Origin: Alphaproteobacteria bacterium
GTDB taxonomy: Bacteria; Pseudomonadota; Alphaproteobacteria; UBA7887
DNA: 15,636 nucleotides
Direction: 5' to 3'
Assembly (NCBI GenBank): GCA_028289725.1
Contig: JANQOH010000125.1
Coordinates: 1-15,636 of the forward strand
Made by a program: the position numbers and the translations under genes. Shown here piece after piece: positions 1-9,187 of the stretch (within the stretch, counting starts at the first letter, position 1; each line of letters starts with the position of its first letter). Below the pieces are notes generated by a model, which worked only from the letters and a program-made list of their open reading frames with translations, was not told the DNA's origin and did not search any database.

Positions 1-1188
1 GATTACGTTTGCCACCAAGCACACCGCGGCGATCTTCAAGGGTGTCTTGGTATCCTTGCGCGCGAAATAGCCGGGCGCCAAAACCTTGATCATGACGAAA
101 GCCGGAAGCCCGGCGGCATACGCGGCGAGCGCGCCGGCGGTGGCCACACTGTCGGCGCTATCAAACGCACCGCGCTCGAACAAAACTGTAATCACCGGGC
201 CGGCGATGACGGCCAAGGCGGCGGCCGCCGGAAGCGTCAGCAACAGCGCGAACTCTAACGAACGGTTTTGGCTCTCGCTGGCTGCGCTTATGTCGCCGGA
301 TTGAAGTTGCCGCGACAAAGTGGGCAGCAATGCCGTCCCCATCGCCACGCCGATCACGCCGAGCGGCAATTGAACGATGCGGTCGGCGTAGTACAGAAAC
401 GACACCGATCCCGTCGGCAACAAGGACGCGATGATGACATCGACCACGAGATTGAGTTGTTGCACGCCGGCGCCGATCGCGGCTGGCGCAATCAAGACCA
501 GCAAGGCGCGCACTTCGGGCGTTAAGCGGGGCCGCGGCAAGGCCGGCAGTGAGCCGGCGCGATGCGCATTCCATGCGAGCCAGAGGAACTGAACGATTCC
601 CGCTACCGCCACCGCCCAGGCCAAGGCATGGCCGGACGTCGGCAAGATATCGGCGAAAGCAAGCAGGCCAACGATCAGGCACAGATTGAGCAAAATGGGC
701 GCCGCCGCCGCCGCCGCGAATTTCTCGACACTGTTGAGAATACCGGCCAGCAGAGAGACCAGCGAAATGAACAGCAAGTAGGGAAAGGTCAGGCGCGTCA
801 GCGCGACCGCAAGGTCGAACTTATCCGGATCGGCCGCGAAGCCCGGCGCGAAACCCCTCATCAGCCAGGGCATCGCGATTTCCGCGAGCGTGACGACGCC
901 AATCAAAGCCCACAGCAATACGCTGAGCGCTTGCTCGGCAAATCGAAGCGCGGCGGCGCGGCCGTCCGCTTCCAGACGTCGCGCGAACAAAGGCACGAAG
1001 GCGAGGTTGAACGCGCCTTCGGCGAACAGCCGTCGGAAAAGGTTGGGCAGCTTGAACGCCACGAAGAAGGCGTCGGCCACCACGCCAGCACCGACATATT
1101 TGGCAATCAGGATGTCGCGCAGAAAACCGAGAACCCGCGACGCCATCGTGTAGGCGCCAACGGTAGCGGCAAATCGCAGCAGCGCCAT
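1..1188 (-). CDS. murJ: Lipid II flippase MurJ (MviN family), 3' end missing
   Basis: MurJ moves lipid-linked peptidoglycan precursor (lipid II) across the inner membrane during cell-wall synthesis. The frame is open without stops from an ATG at 1188 to the window edge, giving 396 residues of a family usually about 510-520 long, so roughly the last fifth is outside. Family motifs are clear: SRVLGFLRD at residues 17-25, the conserved stretch FFVAFKLPNLFRRLFAEGAF at 41-60, and PGYFARKDTKTP at 372-383. Much of the rest is alternating hydrophobic segments typical of a 14-helix MOP-superfamily transporter. The start is supported by a purine-rich TTAGG a few bases upstream and by the family's usual N-terminus. 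It lies 23 bases downstream of glnD on the same strand, so the two probably share a transcript. A run of six identical GCG codons encodes Ala158-163. Identification is secure. Confidence 0.96.
   Translation of the reverse strand, partial: MALLRFAATVGAYTMASRVLGFLRDILIAKYVGAGVVADAFFVAFKLPNLFRRLFAEGAFNLAFVPLFARRLEADGRAAALRFAEQALSVLLWALIGVVTLAEIAMPWLMRGFAPGFAADPDKFDLAVALTRLTFPYLLFISLVSLLAGILNSVEKFAAAAAAPILLNLCLIVGLLAFADILPTSGHALAWAVAVAGIVQFLWLAWNAHRAGSLPALPRPRLTPEVRALLVLIAPAAIGAGVQQLNLVVDVIIASLLPTGSVSFLYYADRIVQLPLGVIGVAMGTALLPTLSRQLQSGDISAASESQNRSLEFALLLTLPAAAALAVIAGPVITVLFERGAFDSADSVATAGALAAYAAGLPAFVMIKVLAPGYFARKDTKTPLKIAAVCLVANVI
700..717 (-). repeat. Six-unit GCG trinucleotide run inside murJ
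   Basis: Six consecutive GCG codons (CGC units on the plus strand) encode Ala158-163 of MurJ, just before a Pro-Ile-Leu-Leu-Asn segment that the family conserves. The alanine-rich character is normal for this site. The uniform codon choice makes a perfect 18-base microsatellite, which could be prone to in-frame length change. Seen directly; any functional role is unproven. Confidence 0.8.
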
Positions 1189-1211
1189 CGGCGCCTAACG
1201 GCCTTTCGCGT

Positions 1212-3983
1212 TCACTCGGCCGCGACTTTCGGATTGGCACCCAAACTTTCGTCCGTGCGCGTAACGGCCGCGAGCAACTCAGTGCGAATTTGTTCGAGCC
1301 GCGCTTCGTCCACGATCTTCATGCCGAACAGATCCTTGACGTAAAACACGTCGACCGCCGACTCACCATAGGTGTTAATGCGCGCGGACCCGATCGACAA
1401 TTTCAACGCCGCCAGGGCGCGCGTGATATCAAACAGCAGCGCCGAGCGATCGCGCGCATTGACCTCGATGACCGTGTAAGTCGCGCTCGCGCGATTATCG
1501 AACAGCACGCGCGGCGACACTTTGAAAATCGCCGTGCGGCTCGCGCGGGCGGTCCGCGCACGCTCCGCCAACTCCCGTGCCGGTTTGAAATCGCGCGCGA
1601 GCGTTGCTTCGATGGTTTGGGTCAATTTTTCAAGGCGCTTCGGCTTGGCGAAAGGCTTGCCGTTTTCGGTTTGCACCCAGAATGTGTCGAGCACCATGCC
1701 GTCCTTGGTCGTAAAAATACGCGCGTCGACGATCGACGCACCGCAGACCGCCATTGCACCGGCGATGCCCGCGAACAGGCCCGGGTGATCCGGCGCATAA
1801 ATCGTCACTTCCGTGACCGAGCGGAACTCGTGCACCTTGGTCTCGACGGTGAGCGGCGCACCCGATTCCTCGGCCCGGCGCATGAGACGGGCGTGCCGAG
1901 CGTGCACTTCGGTGTTGAAATTAAGCCAATAGGATGGATAGGCGCGATCGACAAATTTCGCGACCTCCTCGTCCGACCAATCCTCCAACGCCTCGCGAAA
2001 TGCATCCTGAGCGATGTCCACACGCTGCTTTTGGTCGGCCAAAGTGTCGCCACCGGTCATCGCGGACTCAGCCCGGTAATAGAGGCCTCGCAGCAACTGT
2101 CCTTTCCAGCCATTCCAAACGTTGGGGCCGACCGCGCGAATATCGGCGACGGTCAAGACCAGCAACAAGCGCAAGCGCTGCGGCGACTGCACGATGTCGA
2201 TAAAATTCTGAATGGTCTGCGGGTCGGAAATGTCGCGATTGAACGCGGTGCCGGAACACAAAAGGTGGTACTCGACGAGCCAAGCAACGGTTTCCGTTTC
2301 TTCCGCCGTATATCCAAGCCGCGGCGCGAGCCTGCGTGCGATGCGCGCGCCGATTTCGGAATGATCGCCGCCGCGTCCCTTTCCGATATCGTGCAGGAAA
2401 GTGGCGAGATACAGCACTTTGCGCGACAAAACTTCATGGACGATTTCCGTGGCAAGAGGAAGATCTTCGCTCAATTCGCCTTTTTCGATGCGGGAAAGCA
2501 AGCCGATCGCAAAGATAGTATGCTCATCGACTGTGTACACATGATACATATCGTGCTGCGTTTGTGCGACAACACGGCCGAACGACGTGATGAAACGGCC
2601 TAGAACGCCAGCTTCGTTCATTCGTCTCAAGGTGGTTTCCGGATCTTTATCCGATATCATCATCTCAACGAATAATCGATTGGCTTCCGGATCGGCGCGC
2701 AATCGCGAGTCGATGCGCTTTATGTTACGCGTGATCAGCATGAGTGCGTGCGGATGGACGTCCACTTCACGCGCTTGCGCCACGTGGAATAGGCGCAGCA
2801 TGGCGACTGGGTCATGTTCAAATTGATCATCGGACGTAACATTGACCCGACCATGTTCGAGCCGGAAGCCTTCGACTTGCCGGGACGGCGCACCGAGAAA
2901 CGGCACGCGGAAAAGCGGCTTGCGGATATACTCCGCCTCGAGTGCCGCGCAGAATATACGAGTCAAGTCACCGACCGTCTTAGCGATCAGATAATAGTGC
3001 TTCATGAACCGCTCGACATCCTGGCTGCCGGCGCGGTTGGTATAATGCATCGCCGTTGCGATCTCTGGCTGCACGTCGAACGTTAGACGCTCCTCCGGGC
3101 GCCCGGCGACGTAATGTAGATGAAACCGCACGGTCCATAGGAAGCGGTGCGCGCGTTGGAACATGCGGAACTCTTCCGCGGTCAACACATTGCGTGCGAC
3201 CAAATCATCAATGTCCTCGACGCGATGGACGTATTTCGCGATCCAAAAGAGTGTGTGCAGGTCGCGCAGCCCGCCTTTGCCATCTTTCAGATTCGGCTCC
3301 ACGACATAGCGCGAGTCGCCCATGCGCGCATGCCGGTCATCGCGCTCCGCCAATTTCGCCGTAATGAACTCCGAGCCCGTGTCTTTGACGACTTCATCAG
3401 CAAAGCGTTTGCGAAGGTCCAGGTAGAGCGATTGGTCGCCATAGATGAATCGGGCTTCCAATAGCGACGTCCGAATTGTGATGTCTTTCTTAGCGCGGAC
3501 AATCGACTCGTCGACGGATCTTGTTGCCTGGCCAACCTTTAGCCCGAGATCCCAAAGCAGATAGAGCATGTATTCGACAATCTGCTCGCCCCGTGGGGTC
3601 TGCTTGTAGGGGACGAGAAACAGAATATCGACGTCGGATTGGGGCGCCAGTTCGCCACGGCCATAACCGCCGACGGCAACCAAACTCAGTTTGTCCGCTA
3701 GAGTTGGGTTCGGCTCCGGATAGACCTTGCCGACCACAAAGTCGTAGATCACGGTCACAATCTGATCGATCAGAAAGGCGTAGCCGCGCGCGCTGGTCGG
3801 ACCATCGTCGCCTGCCTCAAAACGGCGTCGGATTTCCGCCCGCCCGTCCGCGAGCACCACCTTTAAGATGTCGAGGACCGCCCCCCGCGCCGCCGGGCGC
3901 CCATCAGCCCCCACCGTCGCAAAAAGGGCGTCGGTGACGGTCTGGCGGTGAAATATGGCTCGCTGTTTTCGAACGGGTTTCAT
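1212..3983 (-). CDS. glnD: Bifunctional uridylyltransferase/uridylyl-removing enzyme GlnD
   Basis: GlnD senses glutamine and adds or removes UMP on PII proteins (GlnB/GlnK), controlling nitrogen assimilation from the cytoplasm. The 923-residue product matches the length of alphaproteobacterial GlnD (E. coli about 890). The nucleotidyltransferase motif GGYGRGELAPQSDVDI lies at residues 105-120 and carries the two metal-binding aspartates. A GlnD-type helical region follows (VEPNLKDGKGGLRDLHTLFW, 228-247). The HD hydrolase motif FLHDIGKGRGGDHSEIG lies at 529-545. Two C-terminal ACT domains (about 722-800 and 833-910) are the expected glutamine-binding modules. The start codon is supported by GAGGAG at 3989-3994 with five bases before ATG. 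mutS lies upstream by 97 bases and murJ 23 bases downstream. All key residues appear intact. Identification is very secure. Confidence 0.98.
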   Translation of the reverse strand: MKPVRKQRAIFHRQTVTDALFATVGADGRPAARGAVLDILKVVLADGRAEIRRRFEAGDDGPTSARGYAFLIDQIVTVIYDFVVGKVYPEPNPTLADKLSLVAVGGYGRGELAPQSDVDILFLVPYKQTPRGEQIVEYMLYLLWDLGLKVGQATRSVDESIVRAKKDITIRTSLLEARFIYGDQSLYLDLRKRFADEVVKDTGSEFITAKLAERDDRHARMGDSRYVVEPNLKDGKGGLRDLHTLFWIAKYVHRVEDIDDLVARNVLTAEEFRMFQRAHRFLWTVRFHLHYVAGRPEERLTFDVQPEIATAMHYTNRAGSQDVERFMKHYYLIAKTVGDLTRIFCAALEAEYIRKPLFRVPFLGAPSRQVEGFRLEHGRVNVTSDDQFEHDPVAMLRLFHVAQAREVDVHPHALMLITRNIKRIDSRLRADPEANRLFVEMMISDKDPETTLRRMNEAGVLGRFITSFGRVVAQTQHDMYHVYTVDEHTIFAIGLLSRIEKGELSEDLPLATEIVHEVLSRKVLYLATFLHDIGKGRGGDHSEIGARIARRLAPRLGYTAEETETVAWLVEYHLLCSGTAFNRDISDPQTIQNFIDIVQSPQRLRLLLVLTVADIRAVGPNVWNGWKGQLLRGLYYRAESAMTGGDTLADQKQRVDIAQDAFREALEDWSDEEVAKFVDRAYPSYWLNFNTEVHARHARLMRRAEESGAPLTVETKVHEFRSVTEVTIYAPDHPGLFAGIAGAMAVCGASIVDARIFTTKDGMVLDTFWVQTENGKPFAKPKRLEKLTQTIEATLARDFKPARELAERARTARASRTAIFKVSPRVLFDNRASATYTVIEVNARDRSALLFDITRALAALKLSIGSARINTYGESAVDVFYVKDLFGMKIVDEARLEQIRTELLAAVTRTDESLGANPKVAAE

Positions 3984-4014
3984 CGGCGCTCCTCAACGCC
4001 TTGTGACCTTTGAC

Positions 4015-4043
4015 TATATAGCAGGCGATGCCCGCACATTCAC
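4015..4043 (-). promoter_or_regulatory. Weak sigma-70-like promoter candidate for glnD-murJ
   Basis: In the mutS-glnD gap, reading the minus strand, GTGAAT (4043-4038) is followed by a 17-base spacer and TATATA (4020-4015), about 32 bases before the glnD ATG. TATATA is the only AT-rich patch in this GC-rich gap and matches the -10 box well; the -35 match is only three of six. No terminator was seen after mutS, so read-through from mutS may also transcribe glnD. Inferred from pattern only. Confidence 0.35.
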
Positions 4044-4078
4044 ATCCGGACACGCCGAGTAGGCCGCACCGAAGGGAA

Positions 4079-6754
4079 TCAGCCGGATTCGTCCAGACGC
4101 GCCACCAGCCGATACAGACATTCCAGGGCGTCACGCGGGGTCATGCCGTCAGGTTCGAGAGCCCGCAGTTCGGCCAAAACAGGCAACTCGACCGGTTTTT
4201 CGGGCGCCGAGGGGCGATGCGCGAAAAGCGGGAGCTCGTCGGCCAAGCGCGCCCCGGCCGACGCGGTTTCGCCTTGTTCTAGTTGTGTGAGCACCGCTTC
4301 CGCGCGCGTGATAACAGAGCCGGGAAGACCGGCGAGCCGGGCCACGTGGATGCCATAGGACCGGTCGGCCGCGCCAGGCCCAACCTCGTACAGAAACACC
4401 GCCTCTCCTTGCCACTCGCGCACACGCATGGTGTGACAGCTCAGGCCGTCGAGCCGGGCCGCCAGATTGGTCAATTCGTGATAGTGGGTCGCGAACAGGC
4501 CGCGGCATCGATTGACGTCGTGCAAATGTTCGATGGTCGCCCAGGCGATTGACAGGCCGTCATAGGTCGCGGTCCCTCGGCCGATTTCGTCAAGGACCAC
4601 CAGGGCGCGCGGGCCGGCTTGGTTGAGGATCGCCGCCGTTTCGACCATTTCGACCATGAACGTCGAGCGGCCGCGCGCGAGATCGTCCGCCGCGCCGACC
4701 CGGCTGAACAGGCGGTCGACCACACCGATATGCGCCGCCGCCGCGGGGACATAGCTCCCCGCCTGAGCCAGAACCGCGATCAAGGCGTTCTGACGCAGGA
4801 ATGTGCTCTTACCCGCCATGTTCGGGCCGGTCAGCAACCAAAGGCGCCCATCGGTTTCGAGCGCGCAGTCATTGGCGACGAAGTGCGCACCGCCGCCCGC
4901 TGTTTGCGACGGTTCGACGACGGGGTGACGGCCCCGCTCGACGGCGAAGGCCAAACTGCCGTCGATCTTCGGCCGGCAATAATCGCGTTCGACCGCAAGC
5001 GCGGCCAGCGCGCTCGCGACGTCGATCTCCGCCAGTGCCCGCGCGCTCGCCGATAACTCGGCGGCACGCGTCATGACCTCGCCCACCAGATCCGCAAATA
5101 GCTCCAGTTCCAAAGCCAGGGCGCGGTCGGCCGCGCGGGCGATCTTGTCCTCGAGTTCGCCAAGCTCGACCGTGGTGAACCGAACCGCGCTGGCCAAAGT
5201 TTGCCGGTGAACGAACCGATCGTCGGCGATCAGTTTTTCGCCGTGGCTCTGCGGCACCTCGACGAAATAGCCGAGCACATTGTTGTGCCGCACTTTGAGC
5301 GACGTGATCTCCGTCGCGTCCCGATAGCGCCCTTGCAGGGCAGCAACGAGTTTCCGGCTTTCGTCGCGCAGCACCCGCAACTCATCGAGCGCGTCGGCAT
5401 AGCCCTCCGCAATGAAACCGCCATCGCGCGCGAGCAAAGGCAGGTCGGGCGCCAAGGCGCGGCCCAAGCGATCGATCAGCGTCGCATGATCGCCCAACGC
5501 GGCCGATGCCGCGGCCAGATCCTCGGCGATCGGGACCAAGCCATTGGCCTGGGCCGTCGCGATCGATTGGCGGACTTGGCTCGCCGTCTTAAGCCCCGCG
5601 CCAACCGCCGCGAGATCGCGCGGCCCGCCGCGTCCAACCGTGATCCGGCCGAGCGCACGCTCCATGTCGGGCGCGCCGCGCAACGCGTCGCACACCGCGG
5701 TACGGAAATCCGCATCGCCGACGAAAGCGGCGACCATATCCAGCCGACGGCCAATCGCGATCGGATCGGTCAAGGGCGCGGTGAGGCGAGCCCCCAGCAA
5801 CCTGGCGCCAGCGCCCGTTCGCGTGCGATCGATAGCGCCGAGCAGGGAGCCCGATCTTGCCCCGCCGACGGATTGCACAAGCTCAAGGTTTCGGCGTGTC
5901 GCGGCATCGATCGCCATCACGGCGCCGGATTGCTGGCGGCGCGGCGGCGTCACGCGCGGCAACTGCCCCTTCTGGGTCAGGTCCACATATTCGATAACCG
6001 CACCGGCCGCCGCGACTTCGGCCCGTTCGAAGGTTCCGAAACCGTCGAGCGATGCCACGTTGAAAGCATCCTTAAGGCGACGCTCGGCCGCAGCCGACTC
6101 GAAACGCGCTGCCGGCAAGACCGTCAACACTGGCTTCCACTCATTGAACAGCTCGAATAAACCTTCATTTTCCACCAGACGATCCGGCACCAAGAGTTCG
6201 CCCGGCGCCACCTGGGCCAGCAAACTGGCCAGTTCGCGGTCGCCGGGGGCGGCAACGGTGAAATCGCCGGTCGAGATGTCGAGCCAGGCCAGCCCGCAAC
6301 GGCCACCGACATAGGCCAAAGCGGTCAAATGATTGTGCGCCCGGGCGTCGAGCAAGGTGTCTTCGGTGAGCGTGCCCGGCGTGACCACGCGCACCACGTC
6401 GCGGGCAACGAGGGCTTTGCCGCCACGTTTGCGCGCTTCGGCCGGGGATTCGGTCTGCTCGCAGATCGCGACCTTGAAGCCCTTGCGTATGAGGCGTTCC
6501 AGATAGCTTTCGTGGCTATGCACGGGAACGCCGCACATCGGGATGTCGGTGCCCCGATGCCGGCCGCGCTTGGTCAGTGTGATATCGAGTGCCTCGGCGG
6601 CCGCCACCGCGTCGTCAAAGAACATCTCGTAGAAATCGCCCATGCGGTAAAACAGCAGGACGTCCGGGTGCGCCTGCTTGATGGCCAGAAATTGGGCCAT
6701 CATCGGCGTCAGCTTTTCGCCGCTGGCATCCTGCTTTGCGATCTCACCGTCCAT
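4079..6754 (-). CDS. mutS: DNA mismatch repair protein MutS
   Basis: MutS recognises mispaired bases and small loops and, with ATP, recruits MutL. The chosen start gives 891 residues, within the usual range (E. coli 853). The mismatch-contacting Phe-x-Glu motif is GDFYEMF (Phe41, Glu43). The ATPase part contains Walker A GPNMAGKST (643-651), STFMVEM (697-703), Walker B LVVLDEIGRGT (718-728) and the conserved FATHYHEL (754-761). The C-terminal tail ending in a DALECLYRLVARL-like helix fits the MutS oligomerisation end. The frame stays open for another 75 codons upstream, running antisense into maeB. I chose the ATG at 6754 because the family N-terminus (a short tail before TPMMAQFLAIK) begins there and the upstream part is arginine-rich and unlike MutS. 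The ribosome site, GGGCGGGC, is weak. An ATG at 6805 is the alternative start. It is transcribed away from maeB and towards glnD. Confidence 0.97.
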   Translation of the reverse strand: MDGEIAKQDASGEKLTPMMAQFLAIKQAHPDVLLFYRMGDFYEMFFDDAVAAAEALDITLTKRGRHRGTDIPMCGVPVHSHESYLERLIRKGFKVAICEQTESPAEARKRGGKALVARDVVRVVTPGTLTEDTLLDARAHNHLTALAYVGGRCGLAWLDISTGDFTVAAPGDRELASLLAQVAPGELLVPDRLVENEGLFELFNEWKPVLTVLPAARFESAAAERRLKDAFNVASLDGFGTFERAEVAAAGAVIEYVDLTQKGQLPRVTPPRRQQSGAVMAIDAATRRNLELVQSVGGARSGSLLGAIDRTRTGAGARLLGARLTAPLTDPIAIGRRLDMVAAFVGDADFRTAVCDALRGAPDMERALGRITVGRGGPRDLAAVGAGLKTASQVRQSIATAQANGLVPIAEDLAAASAALGDHATLIDRLGRALAPDLPLLARDGGFIAEGYADALDELRVLRDESRKLVAALQGRYRDATEITSLKVRHNNVLGYFVEVPQSHGEKLIADDRFVHRQTLASAVRFTTVELGELEDKIARAADRALALELELFADLVGEVMTRAAELSASARALAEIDVASALAALAVERDYCRPKIDGSLAFAVERGRHPVVEPSQTAGGGAHFVANDCALETDGRLWLLTGPNMAGKSTFLRQNALIAVLAQAGSYVPAAAAHIGVVDRLFSRVGAADDLARGRSTFMVEMVETAAILNQAGPRALVVLDEIGRGTATYDGLSIAWATIEHLHDVNRCRGLFATHYHELTNLAARLDGLSCHTMRVREWQGEAVFLYEVGPGAADRSYGIHVARLAGLPGSVITRAEAVLTQLEQGETASAGARLADELPLFAHRPSAPEKPVELPVLAELRALEPDGMTPRDALECLYRLVARLDESG

Positions 6755-6815
6755 CTGGTTCGCCCGCCCGTCGCGGCGCGTCCGGCGCCGCCGATATTGT
6801 ATCATCCTGCCGCGC

Positions 6816-6844
6816 TTTACCTTGTCGCGGTGGGTCTCTAGATT
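6816..6844 (+). promoter_or_regulatory. Candidate sigma-70-like promoter for maeB in the divergent spacer
   Basis: The 135-base spacer between the divergent mutS and maeB starts (6755-6889) holds TTTACC at 6816-6821, a 17-base spacer, and TAGATT at 6839-6844. Each hexamer matches four of six consensus positions and lies about 45 bases before the maeB ATG. I saw no convincing promoter for mutS on the other strand, although TACAAT (minus strand, near 6795-6802) could be a -10 box without a good -35. Pattern-based inference. Confidence 0.35.
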
Positions 6845-6889
6845 GCTCATTTGCATTGTGACAGCGCACAAGCGCGACCGGAACTTACC

Positions 6890-9172
6890 ATGCCTGAGCC
6901 GAGTGCGAGCTATCATGCGTCCGATGAGGAAGCGCTCGCTTTTCACACCGCCGGCAAGCCCGGCAAGCTTGAGATCCACGCTACCAAACCGCTAACCACC
7001 GCGCGCGAGCTCTCGCTCGCCTATTCGCCCGGGGTCGCGGTGCCGTGCCTCGAAATCCAGCGCGACGCGGCCGTCTCCTATGATTACACCGCGCGCGGCA
7101 ACGTGGTGGCGGTGATTTCCAACGGCACCGCGGTTTTGGGTCTCGGCAATTTGGGCGCGTTGGCCTCCAAACCGGTGATGGAAGGCAAGGCGGTCCTGTT
7201 CAAGCGGTTCGCCGATATCGACGGCATTGACTTGGAAGTCGATACCGAGGATGTCGACGAATTTATCAATTGCGTCCGATTCCTGGGCAAGACCTGGGGT
7301 GGCATCAATCTCGAAGACATCAAGGCACCGGACTGCTTCATCATCGAGCAGCGCTTGCGCGAGGTGATGGACATACCGGTGTTTCATGACGATCAACACG
7401 GCACGGCCATCATCGCGGCCGCGGGCATGGTCAACGCCCTTCATTTAACCGACCGGAAACTCGAAGACACGCGGTTGGTGATTAACGGCGCCGGCTCGGC
7501 GGGCGTCGCCTGCGCCGAACTGCTCAAGAGCATGGGCATGCCGCACGACAACGTCGTCCTGTGCGACACACGCGGCGTGATCTACCGCGGTCGCGAGGCA
7601 GGCATGAACCAGTGGAAGTCGGCCCACGCGGTCGACACGCCGCTGCGGACGCTAGAAGCCGCCGTCGAAGGCTCGGATGTGTTTTTTGGCCTATCCGTCA
7701 AAGGCGCCATGACACCGGACATGGTGCGGTCCATGTCGGATAAGCCGATCATATTCGCGATGGCCAACCCCGATCCGGAGATCAGGCCGGAAGAGGTCGC
7801 CGAAATTCGCGACGACGCGATCATGGCAACCGGGCGGTCGGATTACCCGAACCAAGTGAACAACGTCCTTGGCTTCCCCTATATTTTCCGCGGCGCGCTG
7901 GATGTGCGCGCAACCACGATCAACGAAGAAATGAAGATCGCCGCGGTCAATGCGCTGGCGGAACTCGCACGCGAGGATGTGCCCGACGAAGTCGCGGCGG
8001 CCTATGCGGCGCAACATCTGCAGTACGGACCGAACTACATCATTCCCAAACCGTTCGATCCGCGCTTGATCGTCGCGGTCCCAAGCGCCGTTGCAAGAGC
8101 CGCCGCCGACAGCGGCGTCGCGAAGAAACCGATTGAAGATTTCAAGCATTACGGCCGGCAGCTCGAGGTACGGCTCAATCCGACCGCATCGAGCATGCAC
8201 CTGATCCAGGTCCAGGTGCAGGCCAATCCGCAGCGCATGGTTTTTGCGGAAGGCGAAGAAGAAAAAGTAATCCGCGCCGCGGTTCAATGGCATGCGAATG
8301 GTTTTGGCACGCCGGTGTTAATCGGTCGAGAAAAGCGCATTCACGAAACCATGAGAAGCATTGGTCTGCGCGATACGACGGGTCTTGAAATTCACAACGC
8401 CCGTTTAAGCCAACATAACACCTTGTATACCGACTTTTTGTACGAACGGTTGCAACGCAAAGGGTTTTTGTATCGCGATTGCCAACGGCTGGTGAATCAA
8501 GACCGCAATGTATTCGGTGCATGCATGGTCGCGCATGAACACGCCGATGCGATGATCACCGGCGTCACACGCAGCTATTATGTTGCGCTGGAAGACATTT
8601 GCCATGTCCTCGACCCGATTCCCGGAGAACGCATGTTCGGCCTGTCGATCGTGATTGCGCGTGACCGCACCGTCTTCATTGCGGATTCGACGGTCCACGA
8701 ACTGCCGACGCCGGAAGAGCTTGCGGACATTGCGTGTCAAAGCGCTGAGAAGGCGCGCGAAATGGGTCATGAGCCGCGCGTCGCGTTGCTGTCTTTCTCG
8801 AACTTCGGCAATCCGCCGCGCGAAAAAGCGCTCCGCGTCCGCGATGCGATCGACGTGCTTGATTCGCGGAACGTCGATTTTGAGTATGACGGCGAGTTGG
8901 CAGCCGATGTCGCGCTGAACGAAGATTTGCGCGAAGTCTATCCGTTTTGCCGCTTGTCGGGACCGGCCAATATTCTGATCATGCCGGCGCTTCACAGCGC
9001 GAACATTTCGACCAAACTGCTCCAGGAACTCGGCGGCGGTACGTTAGTTGGCCCGCTGTTGATGGGATTGCAGAAGCCGGCGCAAATCGTTCAGATGGGC
9101 ACCACGGTGTCTGACCTGGTCAACATGGCGACTCTTGCCGCCCATGAGGCCATACGGATCCGCGCCGGCTAG
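6890..9172 (+). CDS. maeB: NADP-type malic enzyme with phosphotransacetylase-like C-terminal domain (MaeB)
   Basis: Converts malate to pyruvate and CO2 with reduction of NAD(P), linking the citric acid cycle to pyruvate and supplying NADPH. The 760-residue length matches E. coli MaeB (759). The malic enzyme part (about 1-430) shows LAYSPGVAVPC (44-53) with the catalytic Tyr45, GKAVLFK (99-105) with the expected catalytic lysine, the metal and substrate region FHDDQHGTA (165-173), the dinucleotide fold INGAGSAGVA (198-207) and MANPDPEI (291-298). The second half (about 445-760) is phosphotransacetylase-like (GVTRSYY 558-564, SGPANILIMPALHSANI 690-706); in this family it usually acts as an acetyl-CoA-responsive regulatory domain. 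The start is the ATG at 6890; a TTG 13 codons upstream is possible but does not fit the family start. NADP preference is inferred from family type. phoR follows after 46 bases. Confidence 0.96.
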   Translation: MPEPSASYHASDEEALAFHTAGKPGKLEIHATKPLTTARELSLAYSPGVAVPCLEIQRDAAVSYDYTARGNVVAVISNGTAVLGLGNLGALASKPVMEGKAVLFKRFADIDGIDLEVDTEDVDEFINCVRFLGKTWGGINLEDIKAPDCFIIEQRLREVMDIPVFHDDQHGTAIIAAAGMVNALHLTDRKLEDTRLVINGAGSAGVACAELLKSMGMPHDNVVLCDTRGVIYRGREAGMNQWKSAHAVDTPLRTLEAAVEGSDVFFGLSVKGAMTPDMVRSMSDKPIIFAMANPDPEIRPEEVAEIRDDAIMATGRSDYPNQVNNVLGFPYIFRGALDVRATTINEEMKIAAVNALAELAREDVPDEVAAAYAAQHLQYGPNYIIPKPFDPRLIVAVPSAVARAAADSGVAKKPIEDFKHYGRQLEVRLNPTASSMHLIQVQVQANPQRMVFAEGEEEKVIRAAVQWHANGFGTPVLIGREKRIHETMRSIGLRDTTGLEIHNARLSQHNTLYTDFLYERLQRKGFLYRDCQRLVNQDRNVFGACMVAHEHADAMITGVTRSYYVALEDICHVLDPIPGERMFGLSIVIARDRTVFIADSTVHELPTPEELADIACQSAEKAREMGHEPRVALLSFSNFGNPPREKALRVRDAIDVLDSRNVDFEYDGELAADVALNEDLREVYPFCRLSGPANILIMPALHSANISTKLLQELGGGTLVGPLLMGLQKPAQIVQMGTTVSDLVNMATLAAHEAIRIRAG
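9146..9158 (+). repeat. 13-base direct repeat, copy 1 (end of maeB)
   Basis: GAGGCCATACGGA lies within the last codons of maeB. An identical copy begins 42 bases further on, in the gap before phoR. Similarity does not extend beyond the 13 bases in either direction, so this is not a simple 42-base tandem duplication. Confidence 0.8.
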
Positions 9173-9187
9173 GATTTTCGCGCGGTC

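Noticed and set aside
562..1344. A 260-codon open frame on the plus strand opposite murJ and the end of glnD
   Set aside because: It crosses two real genes on the other strand and is low-complexity Arg/Gln/Glu-rich; a composition artefact.
1290..2603. A 437-codon open frame on the plus strand opposite glnD
   Set aside because: It is antisense to a secure GlnD frame, is rich in Arg, Asp and Gln in the way GC-rich shadow frames are, and resembles no family I know.
5201..6160. A 319-codon open frame on the plus strand opposite mutS
   Set aside because: It is antisense to intact MutS coding sequence, with no ribosome site or recognisable domain.
6859..6865. CTGTCAC on the minus strand in the mutS-maeB spacer, as a possible Pho box
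   Set aside because: Only one heptamer is present; the partner position four bases on (CAAATGA) does not match.
6755..6979. Upstream extension of the mutS frame by 75 codons
   Set aside because: It would run antisense into the start of maeB, is Arg/Lys-rich and does not resemble MutS N-termini; the ATG at 6754 fits the family.
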